DNA of 64,000 nt, taken from positions 62,001 to 126,000 of the forward strand of contig JAYUWK010000037.1 of the NCBI GenBank assembly GCA_043753895.1, in the 5' to 3' direction. Positions within the stretch are counted from its first letter, which is position 1. Each line of letters begins with the position of its first letter. The position numbers and the translations under genes are program-made. This document shows, in pieces, positions 46,001-55,262 of this stretch. Under the pieces are notes generated by a model. That model saw only the letters and a program-made list of their open reading frames with translations, searched no databases and was not told where the DNA came from. Origin of the DNA: WLMZ01 sp043753895. GTDB taxonomy: Bacteria; Actinomycetota; Acidimicrobiia; Acidimicrobiales; Ilumatobacteraceae.

Positions 46001-49000
46001 CACCAATGATCGTGTCGGCACCGTTGTCGCCAAAGAGGAAGTCGCCTTGGTCCGTCCGACCTGATGCACGTGTGCCACCGATGATCACATCGGCTTGATT
46101 CCCGCCACTGACCCAGTCGGTGCCATCGTTGCCTTCGATCTGGTCAGTGCCGTCGCTGCCGTAGATCGTGTCGTTGCCTGTGTTGCCGTACAGCATGTCG
46201 TTTCCGGTATCACCACGGATCGTGTCGAGGCCTGATCCACCCCACAGCTGGTCGTCGCCAGCACCCCCCGCGATGACATCATTGCCCGACTCGCCGCAGG
46301 CCAGGTCATTGTTTGCGCCCACATCGATGTTGTCGTCGCCACCGCCTGCGCGCACGTTCTCTACACCGGCGCCACCGGTGATGCGGTCATTGCCGTCGAA
46401 AAGGGTATTCACCGCTTCGTTGACAGGATCAGACGCGACCGGTGAGCCAGCCACGCACGGTGTCGACTGCTGGTCGCCATACACATCAGATCCTCCGTCG
46501 CCACCGACGATGTGATCGCGCCCGAGGCCGCCGACGAGCAGTTTGTGCTGCGGCAGCACGCCACTCGGTAGTGCATCATGGGAGATGTTGAGAAGAGGAC
46601 CGAAACCATCGTCGCCTGGCGATGCCGGGATGTCCACGTGCGACGGCTCGGCCAGCACGTAGTCATCGCCGGGACCGCCGTAAATCTTGTCAGTGCCGTA
46701 GCCCCCGATGAGGATGTCGTTGCCTGCGCCGCCGCGGATGTCGTCGGTCTGGGGCGGCGAAGCCGGCGGCTTCGAATGACCAGAGACGCGGTCCACTCCC
46801 GTACCACCGTAGACAGTGTCGTTACCCGTACCGGTGTCGACAATGTTGACTGTGCCTGGATCTGGCGCCCCATCGCCATCGATCGATGTGACCGATTGAC
46901 CTGCGGTGTAAATCGTGTCGCCAGCGCTGCCACCAGCGATGTTGTCGTTCCCTGTGCCACCGACAAGGGTGTCACCCTGTGATGTCAGGATTGACGCCAG
47001 ATTGGGCTTCACCTTCGCGAGCGCGTTGTCTGTTGCGACGCTCAATGTGTCATCGCCGCCGTTACCGAATGCCTTGTTCAGACCGAGGCCGACGCTGACC
47101 TTGTCCTTGCCATTCGGCAAGCCATTGCCCTCGCTGGCGTTCGGCTCGGGAATAGAATTCCAATCCGGGGCCGACAAGGTCGGGCCGGCAACCGCTGGAT
47201 CACCGCTCTCGACATCACCCAACTCTTTCACGCCTGTGCTGAAGAGGCCGCCGCCGCCCAGCGAGCCGTCACCGGCCACGCTGTCGTTGCCGTTGCCAAC
47301 CGTGATGCCGTCGTCGCCAGCGCCACCCGCTACCCACGCCTTCGCGTCGGACCGGATGTAGTCGGTCTTGTCGACGTTCAGCACCGTGCGATCACCGGTA
47401 ACGATTGTGTCATTGCCGCCACCACCGTCGACCCAAGAATTGCCGATGCCCGTCTTGATCTGATCATTACCCGACCCGCCGAACACGATTGCATCCTTCT
47501 CAAACGATGCTGTTGGCGGCGCGGCGCCGGTCTTGGACGTATCGGTACTCTTGCCGTCGCCGAGGAAGGTGACACTCATCGGCTTTGCGTACCCAACGCC
47601 GTAGACCACGACGCGTTCGATGTTGGTGTTGAGGAATTCGCGCCGAATGCCGAGCATCTCGACACCGATACCCCTGAAGGTCGGCGGGGTAACGCTGAAG
47701 TCGTGCAACGAAGTGATCTTGACCGTGTCCTTTTCCTCGTTGTCCGATTCGTAGGAAGAGTGTCCGCGTTGGGCCGTATGTCCGAGCGCGGCCGCGTAGA
47801 TGATCAAGGTCTTGCCGTCGTTGCTGAGACCCCCGAGCTTTGGCGGCGGTGGTTTGCAGTCGGGCTGTGCGCTGAAGTCCAGCAACGTCACGTCGACAAT
47901 CGTAAAGTCGAACGAAACGGAGAACGGACCGAAGCCGATCTTCACGAAGAGCTTCAAGAACACGTACACGCGACCCGAGACGACGAAGAGACAAATTGGA
48001 TTGTTGAGCGCCGCCTGCAGGAATTCACTGATGCGGAACTTGCCGTCGTTGTTCGGATCGTTCCACAGGAAGGAGATCTGCAGACCGACTCCTCCCTCGA
48101 GGCCCACGGTAATGATCACCGCGCTCACTTCGGCCCCGGCTGCGATCTCGCCTCTGAAGGTGACCACGGGTAATGGCTTGCCGTCGTTGTCGACGGTGGC
48201 GAAAAACAGGCTCTGCAAGATGGCGTCACCGAAGATCGAGATGTCGAAGCCCTCGTTGCGGACCTTCTCGAACGCCTTACGAATGCCGTAGGTATCAAAG
48301 CCGGCCTTGATGCGAAGCGTCACCGACGCCGAGCCGTGCATTGTGATGAGCACAGGCGGCGGCGCGTAGACGGGGCCGAACTCCTGACGCCAGTCGAAGC
48401 CGAGGGTCAGCGGGCCGGAGTCGAAGGTCACCAGCGTGATATCGCCACCGAGCAACAGGTTGAACAGGCTGGCGGGGTGCTCGAAGACGGGGAACTCGAA
48501 GCCGGCCTTGCGAGTCGGCGCATCTGCAGGCGTGCCAGTGCCCTTCATTATTTTGGAACCGCCACCATCGTTGTTGTCCAGTCCGCCAAGGATGCCGGTA
48601 CCACTGCTTGCGCCCGCATCCAATGTGGGGCTGGTGATCAGGCTCTGTGTGTTGTCGGGTGTGACAGTGGTGCCGAGGGCAGCCCCTCCGGCCACGTCGA
48701 AGTCGCCAATCGGAATCAGTACGTGGTTCGAACCGTTGGGCAACTGGTTGATGACTTTGATCACCTGCACAATCGTGTCGACGAACGTGAGGTCGGGACC
48801 ACCCGCAAGCGTGCTGAACGCCTTGGCGATCGACACGAGCGTCACGTCGTCACCGCCAACGAGGTGGCTCAGGTCGGACAGCACCGGAATGGGTGCATAC
48901 AGCGTTTTGATCACCGGATCGAGTGGCCCTGTGACCTTCTTGATCTCGCGAACGATCGGCCCAATGATCTGGCCGAACGCGGCGCCCGCGTCGATCTGTA

Positions 49001-52000
49001 CACGCTTGAACGAAATCGTGAGTGGGGCCGGCCCGGAGTCATCGCCGGGAGCCGTATTCGTCCAAGCCCATTTGAGACGGAACTCAGTTTGGATTCCAGG
49101 GAACCCGGCGTCGTCGCCAACCTTGGCCTTGAGCAGCCAGTCGATATTCACCGCTGCGTTGAGCTTCACGTCGAACAGATCGTCGAGACTTGCACTGCCG
49201 AGGTCGTCGATATGCAGGTGGCCACCGGCATGGGGGCTCGTGAGGTCGATCTTGAATGTGCCGCCAAAGAGCGGGGCAATAGCGCCGGGCGCCGGTGCTG
49301 CGTCGGGGCCGGTGGTCAGGCAATCGGCAGTCATCGTGTTGTCGCAGTTGCTCGCGTTGATATTGATGAACGCGAGCTGGGCGGTGATCGATGCCGGCAA
49401 CGTGAAGTTCAAACCCAGCGCGAGCTCGGGCTGCGAGGCGACGTTGGTCGTGTCGACGAAGAAACCTTCACTTCGACTGATGCCGAAGGCAAGGTGCAGG
49501 CGATAGCCAATTTGCACATGCGGGCCTGCGCCCGCTTGGTCCGCTCGCAACGAGAGCCCGGGGATGCCGATGTTGAGCGGCACCGACTTATCGATGCACT
49601 CGTGACCCGCTGGCAACCCAGTGCAGTTCAGCGTGTCGGCTGCGAAGCCACCCTGACTGATGTCGGCGTTGATGACAACGGCGTCGAGATCGTTGTAGCT
49701 GCAGTCGTGAAGCACCGGATCGTTCGCCGGATTCTCGGGCGCCGCGCCGAGCGTCGCTGTGCCGTCGTCGGTCATATGGGCGACGCTGACGTCGGCGATC
49801 TCCTTGTAGGTGCCGCCATCGAAGCGAAAGACCTTGTAGCCGTTCGCGCCTGTTACTGCCGTCCATGAGATGTCGAGGCTGTCGGTCGCGTTCAGAGCAG
49901 CGGGACCCGTGGCAAACGAGGTTGCCGCACTCGGCTTTGCCTGCTTCTTATCAGGCCCGACCGTGATGTACGACGCGACAACGTAGGTGTAGGTGGTGCT
50001 AGCCGCTGTGGCACCACTGTGTAACGCAACCGTGGGGGCACCGACCTCGCCAAGAGCCGACTGGCAGACCGTATCGACCTGTACGAGGTCGGGATTCAAA
50101 CCGGCGTTGGTGAGCGCCGTCGACAGTTCGTTATTGACCCAGTTGCGCACTCCCACCATGTCGCTGAAATGACCATCGGCAGGAAGATTCGACAGCGCGC
50201 CGTCGATCGCGGTACGCAGCTTGCCAATGAAGTCGGCACCTTGCTGGAGGTCCTCACCGATCAATGGCAGCTTGCCGCCGAAGCTCGCTGCGTTCATGGA
50301 CTGCTCGATCAGGGTGAGGAACGAGTCGAGACCGTCGAGGCGTTTGAAGTCGATGATATGCGCTGCGATTGCACTTGCCAGCAACGCAGGATCGGGAAGC
50401 TCAAGGCGAGCATGGGTGTCAATAACTGCACCGGTGAGGTCGAAGTTATCGGCGAGAGACGATCCAATCTTGGGTAGTCGTAGGTTGAATGCGTTGGCGC
50501 CAGGATCGATGAGCTTGGTGTAGGTACTGCCGCCGTCGTCGCTGATATAGAGCGGCAGCGTTGCGCAGAGTGAAAGCGCAGTCGTGTGATCCGGCAGCCC
50601 GCAATCGACATCGCTACTCGACGCGTTGAGTGTCGCTGCGACCCCGCTTGCGCCGAAGAAGCTGGCGAAGCTCTCGGCGGTGCCAGCGGCACCAGGCTGC
50701 GCCAGATCGATCGAGTAGCTGGCCTTGGCCTTGGCTTTGTCGGTGCCCGTCGGATTTCCGAGCGAGATGCTGAGTGGTCCAATCGTGGTCGCGATAGATG
50801 CATCGTCAACCGAGGCGTCGAGTTTCACGGTAATGCTCGAGTCGTCGAGGATTTTCAAGGCACTCGGGTCTGGTGGACCGCCGCCCGGCGTCAACGGCAC
50901 CACGAGACCAATCTTGATCTCGCCACTCGCGCCCAGGGACACCTGGCCCTTGCCCTGCACGCCGGCCAGCGAATGATCGCCACCGCCCGGCCCTGCAGGC
51001 AGTGAGAAGTCGAACTGAACGGGTGCGCTGGTATGGAAACTGCGCTTCCAATCGAGCGACATCACCAGCGATGGCACGCTCCCGACGCTTGCATCGTCGC
51101 GATACTCGAACACCAGCGGAGTATCATGCGCGAGGCGCTCGTTCAACATCCTGACCAGCGCCTGCAGGTTGTCGGACGGATTGTTCTCGAGGATCGAGAT
51201 CACGTCGTCGAGTTCGGATCGCACGACGTATGCGGTGCCGTTCGACGGTTGGTTGGTCCAGTTGGACGCCATCGTCAGCGAGTTATCTGCGACGGCCGCC
51301 ACAATGCCGACCTGCGTGCCAGCGACGATTGAACGCCCGACCAGGCTGGCCGGGAAGGCGTTGCCCTTCGCCGCGCTGCGGCTCGCGTCGGAGACCGCAT
51401 TGGCCGAGTAGGTGACATCCGGGCCCACGCCCGACTCGTCGGACTTCATCAGGTCGTGTAGCGAGCGGCCGACGAGTGGGATCTTCTGATTAAAGATTGA
51501 GGCTCCCGACGGATCCCCTTCACCAAGCGCTTTGTCGAGCGTCTGTAACGTCTTGAGGACGATCGAGAACAGTGCTTTCGGGTTGGTTGGATCGAAGTCG
51601 AAATTTGCAAGTTCGGAGAGGTCACTGATATCGAACTGCGGTCCATCGGTACCGGTGGTCTGAGTGAGGTCGTTCCAGTGGAATGAGGCGTGCGCTGTGC
51701 CGCCTGGGAAAAAGTCGGTTGTGCCGGGCACCGATGCATCGATACCGCCGGAACCGCGTATGTGTGTCTGGAAGTCGAGCAGCGAACCTGGGTCGGTGAG
51801 CAGAGTGTGCACAATTGTGCCAAAGTTGACGTCGCCAAGGTTGTGGAAGCCGACCTGCAACATGTGTTGACCAACAGGTGGCGGGCCGCTGCAGTTGATC
51901 GGTGCCGCACCTTGGCAGACGTGCGCAGTGCCTTTGAGTTCTACCTGTAGGAACCCCGCGTTGGCGAAGATGTCGACATCGGCGTCGATCGGGAAGTCGG

Positions 52001-53918
52001 CGGTGAACAGCGGGCTGGCCGCGCCGGTGCGAATGAGCAGACGGTCGGCTGCAATCGGGGTGGAGCTGAGCAGGATCGTGGTGCCATCGGGGTTCGTCTG
52101 CGCGAGTGGAGGATCGTGCATCGTTGGGGGTTGCAGGTCGAGAACGAGCGTGATCGATGCGTCGTAGCTCACCTTTACCTTCGCCGTCGCGTTCACGGCG
52201 TTGGCGTTCGCAACACCCTTACCGGCGCTCTCGAGCGAGTTGCCGAGCTGCACCGTGCCGATATCACCTTGGGCGCCGGAGACCACGTAGGCGGAATTGG
52301 CGGCTGGAACGGTGGGCGTCCACGCGCTCGTGGCGCCAGAAGGAACCTGCAGCGTGAGCGTGTTCACGGTATTCGAGACAATGGTCGCGCCAGAGAGTCC
52401 CGCGACGAGATGACGGTTGGCAAACTCTCCAGGGACCCAATTCTGGTTGGTGTCGGTCAGGGTCGTGTCGGTATAGGCGCTGCCCGCACCGCCCGACGAC
52501 GCCGCAGCAGCTGCGTTCATGTCGGTCGCCACGCTTGGCGGCGCCTTGTGGATTGCGAGGACAAAGCTGAGCTTGCTCGCCGAGTCGTTGTAGTCCACGG
52601 ACGAGATCGAGATGTCGGCTCCTCCGGGGAGGCCTGTAGCCCCATCGAGCTTTTCGAGCAGTTCCTGCAATGACACGAACGTGGGGTCACCAGATTTGGC
52701 CTGGTCCACAGCTGCGGAAACGGTGTTGTCGACAAGGAACTTCTTGAGCGCCTCATTGAGCTGCATTGCGTCGGCAACCGAACCCTTGAAGAACGGTAGA
52801 TCGAGGTTGCCGCTGGGTGCCGACGGTGTGCCCCAACGTGCGTTCTGGATGCTCGTCAACGTCGTGATGAGCTGACCGATGTCGTCGGCAAGGTCGCGCG
52901 GCGTCATGTTCAAGAACTTGCCGACACTTCCGATACCGGTCGGTGTCACTGTTGGGCTGCCCGTAGAGACGTCGGCCCAGTCGACCGCGATGGTCGCATC
53001 GACCTGGGGAAGCGAGAATCCGGCGAGCGAACTCGGTGCAGCGTTCAGGTGTAACGACGCGTGTAGAGATCCCGCGGGGACGCCGAAGCCGAATGTGACG
53101 AGTCCGGCGAGCGAACCGGGCTGCGCGAGTTCGCCTGCGCTGTGGTCGGGGTTCTCGAAGGCGATGCGACCGTCGTTGTTGGGATCGCTGATGCCACCGA
53201 CAAAGTTCGAGGTGAGCGACAAGGTGCTGTCGTTCGCAAGGCTCACCCCGAGAATTCCGACGGCTGCCTTCACTGCGGCGATGCTCGCGAATTGGGCCGA
53301 TGCGTCGATGTGCAGGCTCGGAGTCGTGCCGTCTGCGACGAAGTACACCGTGTCACTCACATGGTCCCAGACGAGCCGAAAAGTGAGGACTCCGTGCACG
53401 GTGAGGTCGACGCCGCCCAACGACGTGAACGCCGACTGTGGCGCGTTGCTGCCCGAACCGATCGGCACCGCAACGTTCAGCGGCTGATCGTGCAGCGTGC
53501 GCGTGGCGTCGATGGTGAGGTCGAGCTGCTTGTCGAGACCCAGCGATGTGAGGCCGGAGGTGAGGTGTCCGCTGCGACCGTCGGGGAGCGAGATCATCTC
53601 GTCGATATTGAGGTCGCCGTAGGACGTGGCGTCTGCGAGGTGGTTGGCGCCATTGGTGAACCATTGGTGCACCAGATCGGTGAACCCGAGCACCGACCCG
53701 GCGCTGGTGTGTACAAGCGGGAGCGCGTCGGCGAGCTTGCCAACTGCGGCCAGGTCCTGCGTCCACGACCGCAGGCTGTTGCTCGCTCCATCGAGGGTAC
53801 TTGTGATCTTCGTGACGCCGGGATCGGCGGCGAATACAGGTGGCGCAGTGACCACGAACAACTGTGACGCCAGCAAAATCGTCACCACGACAGTCGAAAA
53901 CGACCGGATGCCTCGCAT
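43014..53918 (-). CDS. Giant secreted RTX-like repeat protein
   Basis: A 3634-residue protein, starting at ATG 53918 with AGGGG ribosome site. A Sec signal peptide covers about 1-30 (VVVTILLASQLFVVTAPPVFAA). Residues about 31-2100 are beta-rich and lack any domain I can name with confidence. They include two copies of a TDTTLTDTNQNW / NSAYVV-type motif near 475-545 and 830-895, and a fibronectin-III-like stretch (TTYTYVVASY to TGANGYKVFRFDG) near 1295-1395. From about 2140 to 3550 there is a nearly continuous RTX-type calcium-binding array (GGxGxDxLxG, for example GGSGNDQI, GGAGNDIL). The last 85 residues are non-repetitive. With an N-terminal signal and no type I transporter genes, it is most likely exported by Sec and acts as a surface or matrix protein. 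Confidence 0.9.
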   Translation of the reverse strand: MRGIRSFSTVVVTILLASQLFVVTAPPVFAADPGVTKITSTLDGASNSLRSWTQDLAAVGKLADALPLVHTSAGSVLGFTDLVHQWFTNGANHLADATSYGDLNIDEMISLPDGRSGHLTSGLTSLGLDKQLDLTIDATRTLHDQPLNVAVPIGSGSNAPQSAFTSLGGVDLTVHGVLTFRLVWDHVSDTVYFVADGTTPSLHIDASAQFASIAAVKAAVGILGVSLANDSTLSLTSNFVGGISDPNNDGRIAFENPDHSAGELAQPGSLAGLVTFGFGVPAGSLHASLHLNAAPSSLAGFSLPQVDATIAVDWADVSTGSPTVTPTGIGSVGKFLNMTPRDLADDIGQLITTLTSIQNARWGTPSAPSGNLDLPFFKGSVADAMQLNEALKKFLVDNTVSAAVDQAKSGDPTFVSLQELLEKLDGATGLPGGADISISSVDYNDSASKLSFVLAIHKAPPSVATDMNAAAAASSGGAGSAYTDTTLTDTNQNWVPGEFANRHLVAGLSGATIVSNTVNTLTLQVPSGATSAWTPTVPAANSAYVVSGAQGDIGTVQLGNSLESAGKGVANANAVNATAKVKVSYDASITLVLDLQPPTMHDPPLAQTNPDGTTILLSSTPIAADRLLIRTGAASPLFTADFPIDADVDIFANAGFLQVELKGTAHVCQGAAPINCSGPPPVGQHMLQVGFHNLGDVNFGTIVHTLLTDPGSLLDFQTHIRGSGGIDASVPGTTDFFPGGTAHASFHWNDLTQTTGTDGPQFDISDLSELANFDFDPTNPKALFSIVLKTLQTLDKALGEGDPSGASIFNQKIPLVGRSLHDLMKSDESGVGPDVTYSANAVSDASRSAAKGNAFPASLVGRSIVAGTQVGIVAAVADNSLTMASNWTNQPSNGTAYVVRSELDDVISILENNPSDNLQALVRMLNERLAHDTPLVFEYRDDASVGSVPSLVMSLDWKRSFHTSAPVQFDFSLPAGPGGGDHSLAGVQGKGQVSLGASGEIKIGLVVPLTPGGGPPDPSALKILDDSSITVKLDASVDDASIATTIGPLSISLGNPTGTDKAKAKASYSIDLAQPGAAGTAESFASFFGASGVAATLNASSSDVDCGLPDHTTALSLCATLPLYISDDGGSTYTKLIDPGANAFNLRLPKIGSSLADNFDLTGAVIDTHARLELPDPALLASAIAAHIIDFKRLDGLDSFLTLIEQSMNAASFGGKLPLIGEDLQQGADFIGKLRTAIDGALSNLPADGHFSDMVGVRNWVNNELSTALTNAGLNPDLVQVDTVCQSALGEVGAPTVALHSGATAASTTYTYVVASYITVGPDKKQAKPSAATSFATGPAALNATDSLDISWTAVTGANGYKVFRFDGGTYKEIADVSVAHMTDDGTATLGAAPENPANDPVLHDCSYNDLDAVVINADISQGGFAADTLNCTGLPAGHECIDKSVPLNIGIPGLSLRADQAGAGPHVQIGYRLHLAFGISRSEGFFVDTTNVASQPELALGLNFTLPASITAQLAFININASNCDNTMTADCLTTGPDAAPAPGAIAPLFGGTFKIDLTSPHAGGHLHIDDLGSASLDDLFDVKLNAAVNIDWLLKAKVGDDAGFPGIQTEFRLKWAWTNTAPGDDSGPAPLTISFKRVQIDAGAAFGQIIGPIVREIKKVTGPLDPVIKTLYAPIPVLSDLSHLVGGDDVTLVSIAKAFSTLAGGPDLTFVDTIVQVIKVINQLPNGSNHVLIPIGDFDVAGGAALGTTVTPDNTQSLITSPTLDAGASSGTGILGGLDNNDGGGSKIMKGTGTPADAPTRKAGFEFPVFEHPASLFNLLLGGDITLVTFDSGPLTLGFDWRQEFGPVYAPPPVLITMHGSASVTLRIKAGFDTYGIRKAFEKVRNEGFDISIFGDAILQSLFFATVDNDGKPLPVVTFRGEIAAGAEVSAVIITVGLEGGVGLQISFLWNDPNNDGKFRISEFLQAALNNPICLFVVSGRVYVFLKLFVKIGFGPFSVSFDFTIVDVTLLDFSAQPDCKPPPPKLGGLSNDGKTLIIYAAALGHTAQRGHSSYESDNEEKDTVKITSLHDFSVTPPTFRGIGVEMLGIRREFLNTNIERVVVYGVGYAKPMSVTFLGDGKSTDTSKTGAAPPTASFEKDAIVFGGSGNDQIKTGIGNSWVDGGGGNDTIVTGDRTVLNVDKTDYIRSDAKAWVAGGAGDDGITVGNGNDSVAGDGSLGGGGLFSTGVKELGDVESGDPAVAGPTLSAPDWNSIPEPNASEGNGLPNGKDKVSVGLGLNKAFGNGGDDTLSVATDNALAKVKPNLASILTSQGDTLVGGTGNDNIAGGSAGDTIYTAGQSVTSIDGDGAPDPGTVNIVDTGTGNDTVYGGTGVDRVSGHSKPPASPPQTDDIRGGAGNDILIGGYGTDKIYGGPGDDYVLAEPSHVDIPASPGDDGFGPLLNISHDALPSGVLPQHKLLVGGLGRDHIVGGDGGSDVYGDQQSTPCVAGSPVASDPVNEAVNTLFDGNDRITGGAGVENVRAGGGDDNIDVGANNDLACGESGNDVIAGGAGDDQLWGGSGLDTIRGDTGNDMLYGNTGNDTIYGSDGTDQIEGNDGTDWVSGGNQADVIIGGTRASGRTDQGDFLFGDNGADTIIGDNGDLVSGKWIPLDVSGLSPSAGGADVIFAGADDDTCYGGLGNDIILAGSGNDHCEGNNGSDFILGESGDDELIGGGFQQALGVGYPDGVDTINGGNGADVITGDNAIVTTVPTTSSTDTVKGRDFVNGHTIQLLDLGYSPTVGTSDGDILAGGDGTDVIYGQGGDDTITGDANDDYTEGGPGVDTISGGDGNDDIVGGSSTVYSGALAGSVGQPDVGDIINGNAASDVIIGDNGKVLRDGTPPSPLTDRAGMTPKRAIVLYDLTGSGATTSAAGADVVNGDDGVDVILGQGGNDRLKGNAGDDYVEGDHGSDAIEGDTGNDDLVGGSSTIQSGAAAATIGQSDSSDAVWGGPGDDVITGDNALVLRVGARTSTTDRLGTAVAGTRMTSRNISLYDLNGVTPRTTPAATQFGADRLSGGSGVDVMYGQDGNDQMSGGPNDDYIEGNGGDDILRGDVRLDQVPTTVGEAPTTPLSTVWPGSASAFTDLEGEAPDGQDDMMGGSSLVGFRDGNDQLEGDGESDFQLGDNGTLKRDVTGADGSATERVFVQRYSNTVLPANAAVIRMHDPAVATAANSNNTTRFCTTAQGTCEPAGSFGNDVMFGDSGDDTSWGQDGYDTIRGGIGNDDLYGELGDDVLFGNDGNDVILGDRGGVVDELMNPNDIAKQFIDSTTNPPKETYTGLRQGTLDHRVDLLHDIDGDTFVGTSLSAPMPHAGLTEGGNDRIRGGNGQDNIHAGFGDDIANGDSGGDYLFGDDGADVLWGGKGCDQTIDTPASAPDCYPGGVFDPTARGTNDRFIDHMFGGVGGSSPTSLGKKGDVGADIMDWRPRGAYTPGTGCTANQFPDQIGNSVVDPCSWFEMTDTTNALDLAAHQHHQGTDWMYGGWDRDVMQGDVAQNGPNPGDRLLDWVGAYNIYTHCNSAYGGFNDVRQHSPDMQQFLLQVSFGDGAGQVSSDSVTVGTSAFRELAFVYPADNNAHGSGSAFPSTPGHFDVPSCAD

Positions 53919-53931
53919 GATATGCCCCTAG

Positions 53932-53960
53932 GTACCATTGCAATGCTGCAATCGTGGTAC
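53932..53960 (-). promoter_or_regulatory. Hairpin abutting the ribosome site of the giant gene
   Basis: GTACCATTGCA (53932-53942) can pair with TGCAATCGTGGTAC (53947-53960), leaving a small bulge (TCG) and a 4-base loop. In the mRNA it lies immediately upstream of the AGGGG Shine-Dalgarno of the 3634-residue gene. It may be an operator or a translation-control stem. Confidence 0.4.
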
Positions 53961-54000
53961 TGGATGCACCGTAAGCCAATCAGTTCGAAGTGTCAATGAA

Positions 54001-54534
54001 TTACATTCGACCGACCGCTTCCTTGGCAAGGGCAACAAGCTGGTCACCGCTTGCGCCAGGGTCCTGATGGGCGAGCAGCGACGTAATCGAGTAACGGATC
54101 GAAACCGTCTGTCCCCTGTACACAAATTCAACAGTCAAGAGGTCGGCCGCCTGAAACGTGAAAGCCTTCTCGCCGACACCCTCGAGATGTTTTGCGCCGC
54201 CAACCGTCGCTTCGCTGTAGTGCGTCGTGTCGTCATAGACGTCTACCAATAACGAATACGTTACGGCACCCACCGCGTTCGGGTCGGGGTTCGTGCTGGC
54301 TCTCCATCCGCAGATTGATGCGGCCCCGACAGCATTCTGGACAGCGACCTGCTGCGCGGACCGGCCGAACAAGTTGGTTGCGCCGTCCTGGCGCACCAGC
54401 ACACATGCAGCGGCAGTGCGGTGTGTCGCCGCCGAAAGCGGAGCCGTCAGCGTCGTATTCCTGACCGTTGTTGTGTTGCCACGGCACGCTGAGAGCGACA
54501 GCAATGCCAGAGGAACAGCGATCCAGATCCTCAC
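54001..54534 (-). CDS. Lipoprotein upstream of the giant repeat protein
   Basis: A 177-residue lipoprotein with signal MRIWIAVPLALLSLSAC and lipobox cysteine at 17. The mature part has about 130 residues with two cysteines (AACVLV, SICGWR), likely a disulfide, and a beta-rich fold: VGAVTYSLLVDVYDD, GGAKHLEGVGEKAFTFQ, LLTVEFVYRGQTVSIRYS. This recalls the DUF3558-type lipoproteins of Actinobacteria, but the match is only by impression. It lies 82 bases before the giant gene on the same strand and may be co-expressed. It is divergent from the polysaccharide operon across about 190 bases. Confidence 0.78.
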   Translation of the reverse strand: MRIWIAVPLALLSLSACRGNTTTVRNTTLTAPLSAATHRTAAACVLVRQDGATNLFGRSAQQVAVQNAVGAASICGWRASTNPDPNAVGAVTYSLLVDVYDDTTHYSEATVGGAKHLEGVGEKAFTFQAADLLTVEFVYRGQTVSIRYSITSLLAHQDPGASGDQLVALAKEAVGRM

Positions 54535-54725
54535 TCCCGAGCCACCCTTCGATTAGGCCGAACGCGCAGAGTATCCGGGGTACGGCCTCGCGGCAACAGC
54601 ATCAAATCGAGTCGACCTCAGCGCTGATCGAACAGCGCTCGGATCCAGCGTTACAATGCATCATGCGGGCCAAGTCCCACCAGATTGTGGTCCTTGGTTG
54701 GTTCTCGATCGAAAGGAGGGCCTCA

Positions 54726-55262
54726 ATGAACAAAAATGACGGTGGCTCTGCTGCGACCAGTGCGGTATTCGTCGGCAAGAGTGGCCGACGCGGTCGAGTG
54801 GTGTTGTGGTGCGGCCGCACGATTGGGTTGCTCTCCATTCTCTATTTGGCAACCTTGGTCCTCGGATTTCTGGGGGTGTCGTGGGTGCCAGCGGCACATC
54901 TTCCTCTCGCTGGCTCGATTCTGCCGCCTCCGATGTCTGCACCCAAGTTGATCGACAACCCCGCAGAGATCCAGTTGCCCGTCTCATCGACGGTCGTTGG
55001 TTCGTCAGCGAACACGAATCCCGGCGATCCCAACGCACGAATTCCGACCGTGTCCAACCCAGTCAGCAACGAACCTACGCAACCGACGCCGACCGCCACA
55101 ACGGTTTCGAAACCGCCGGTATCGCGGCCCACTCCAAGCCCAACCACGACTAGCCTTGCATCTCGGAAACCGGTTCCCTCGACCACCACTTCCGTACCGC
55201 ACACGCTGCCACTGAAGGCCAATGGTGGAGCAAGCAGCGACACCCGCCCGACTCATCCGTGA
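54726..55262 (+). CDS. Single-pass membrane protein with Pro/Thr-rich tail
   Basis: A 178-residue protein with a strong ribosome site, GGAGGG, six bases before ATG 54726. Residues about 25-50 are a transmembrane helix (VVLWCGRTIGLLSILYLATL onward). The rest is a low-complexity Pro/Thr/Ser-rich extracytoplasmic region, typical of wall-spanning linkers. It has no recognised domain. Its stop overlaps the GTG of the deacetylase-glycosyltransferase gene (GTGA), so it is translationally coupled and probably a partner or secretion accessory of that enzyme. Confidence 0.78.
   Translation: MNKNDGGSAATSAVFVGKSGRRGRVVLWCGRTIGLLSILYLATLVLGFLGVSWVPAAHLPLAGSILPPPMSAPKLIDNPAEIQLPVSSTVVGSSANTNPGDPNARIPTVSNPVSNEPTQPTPTATTVSKPPVSRPTPSPTTTSLASRKPVPSTTTSVPHTLPLKANGGASSDTRPTHP

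Noticed and set aside
43400..47500. Repeated DNA in the giant gene as a possible CRISPR or satellite
   Set aside because: The periodicity is protein-level (RTX nonapeptides) with varied codons; there are no identical repeats with spacers.
43014..53918. Type I secretion of the RTX-like protein
   Set aside because: No ABC exporter, adaptor or outer-membrane channel genes are near, and the protein has an N-terminal Sec signal.
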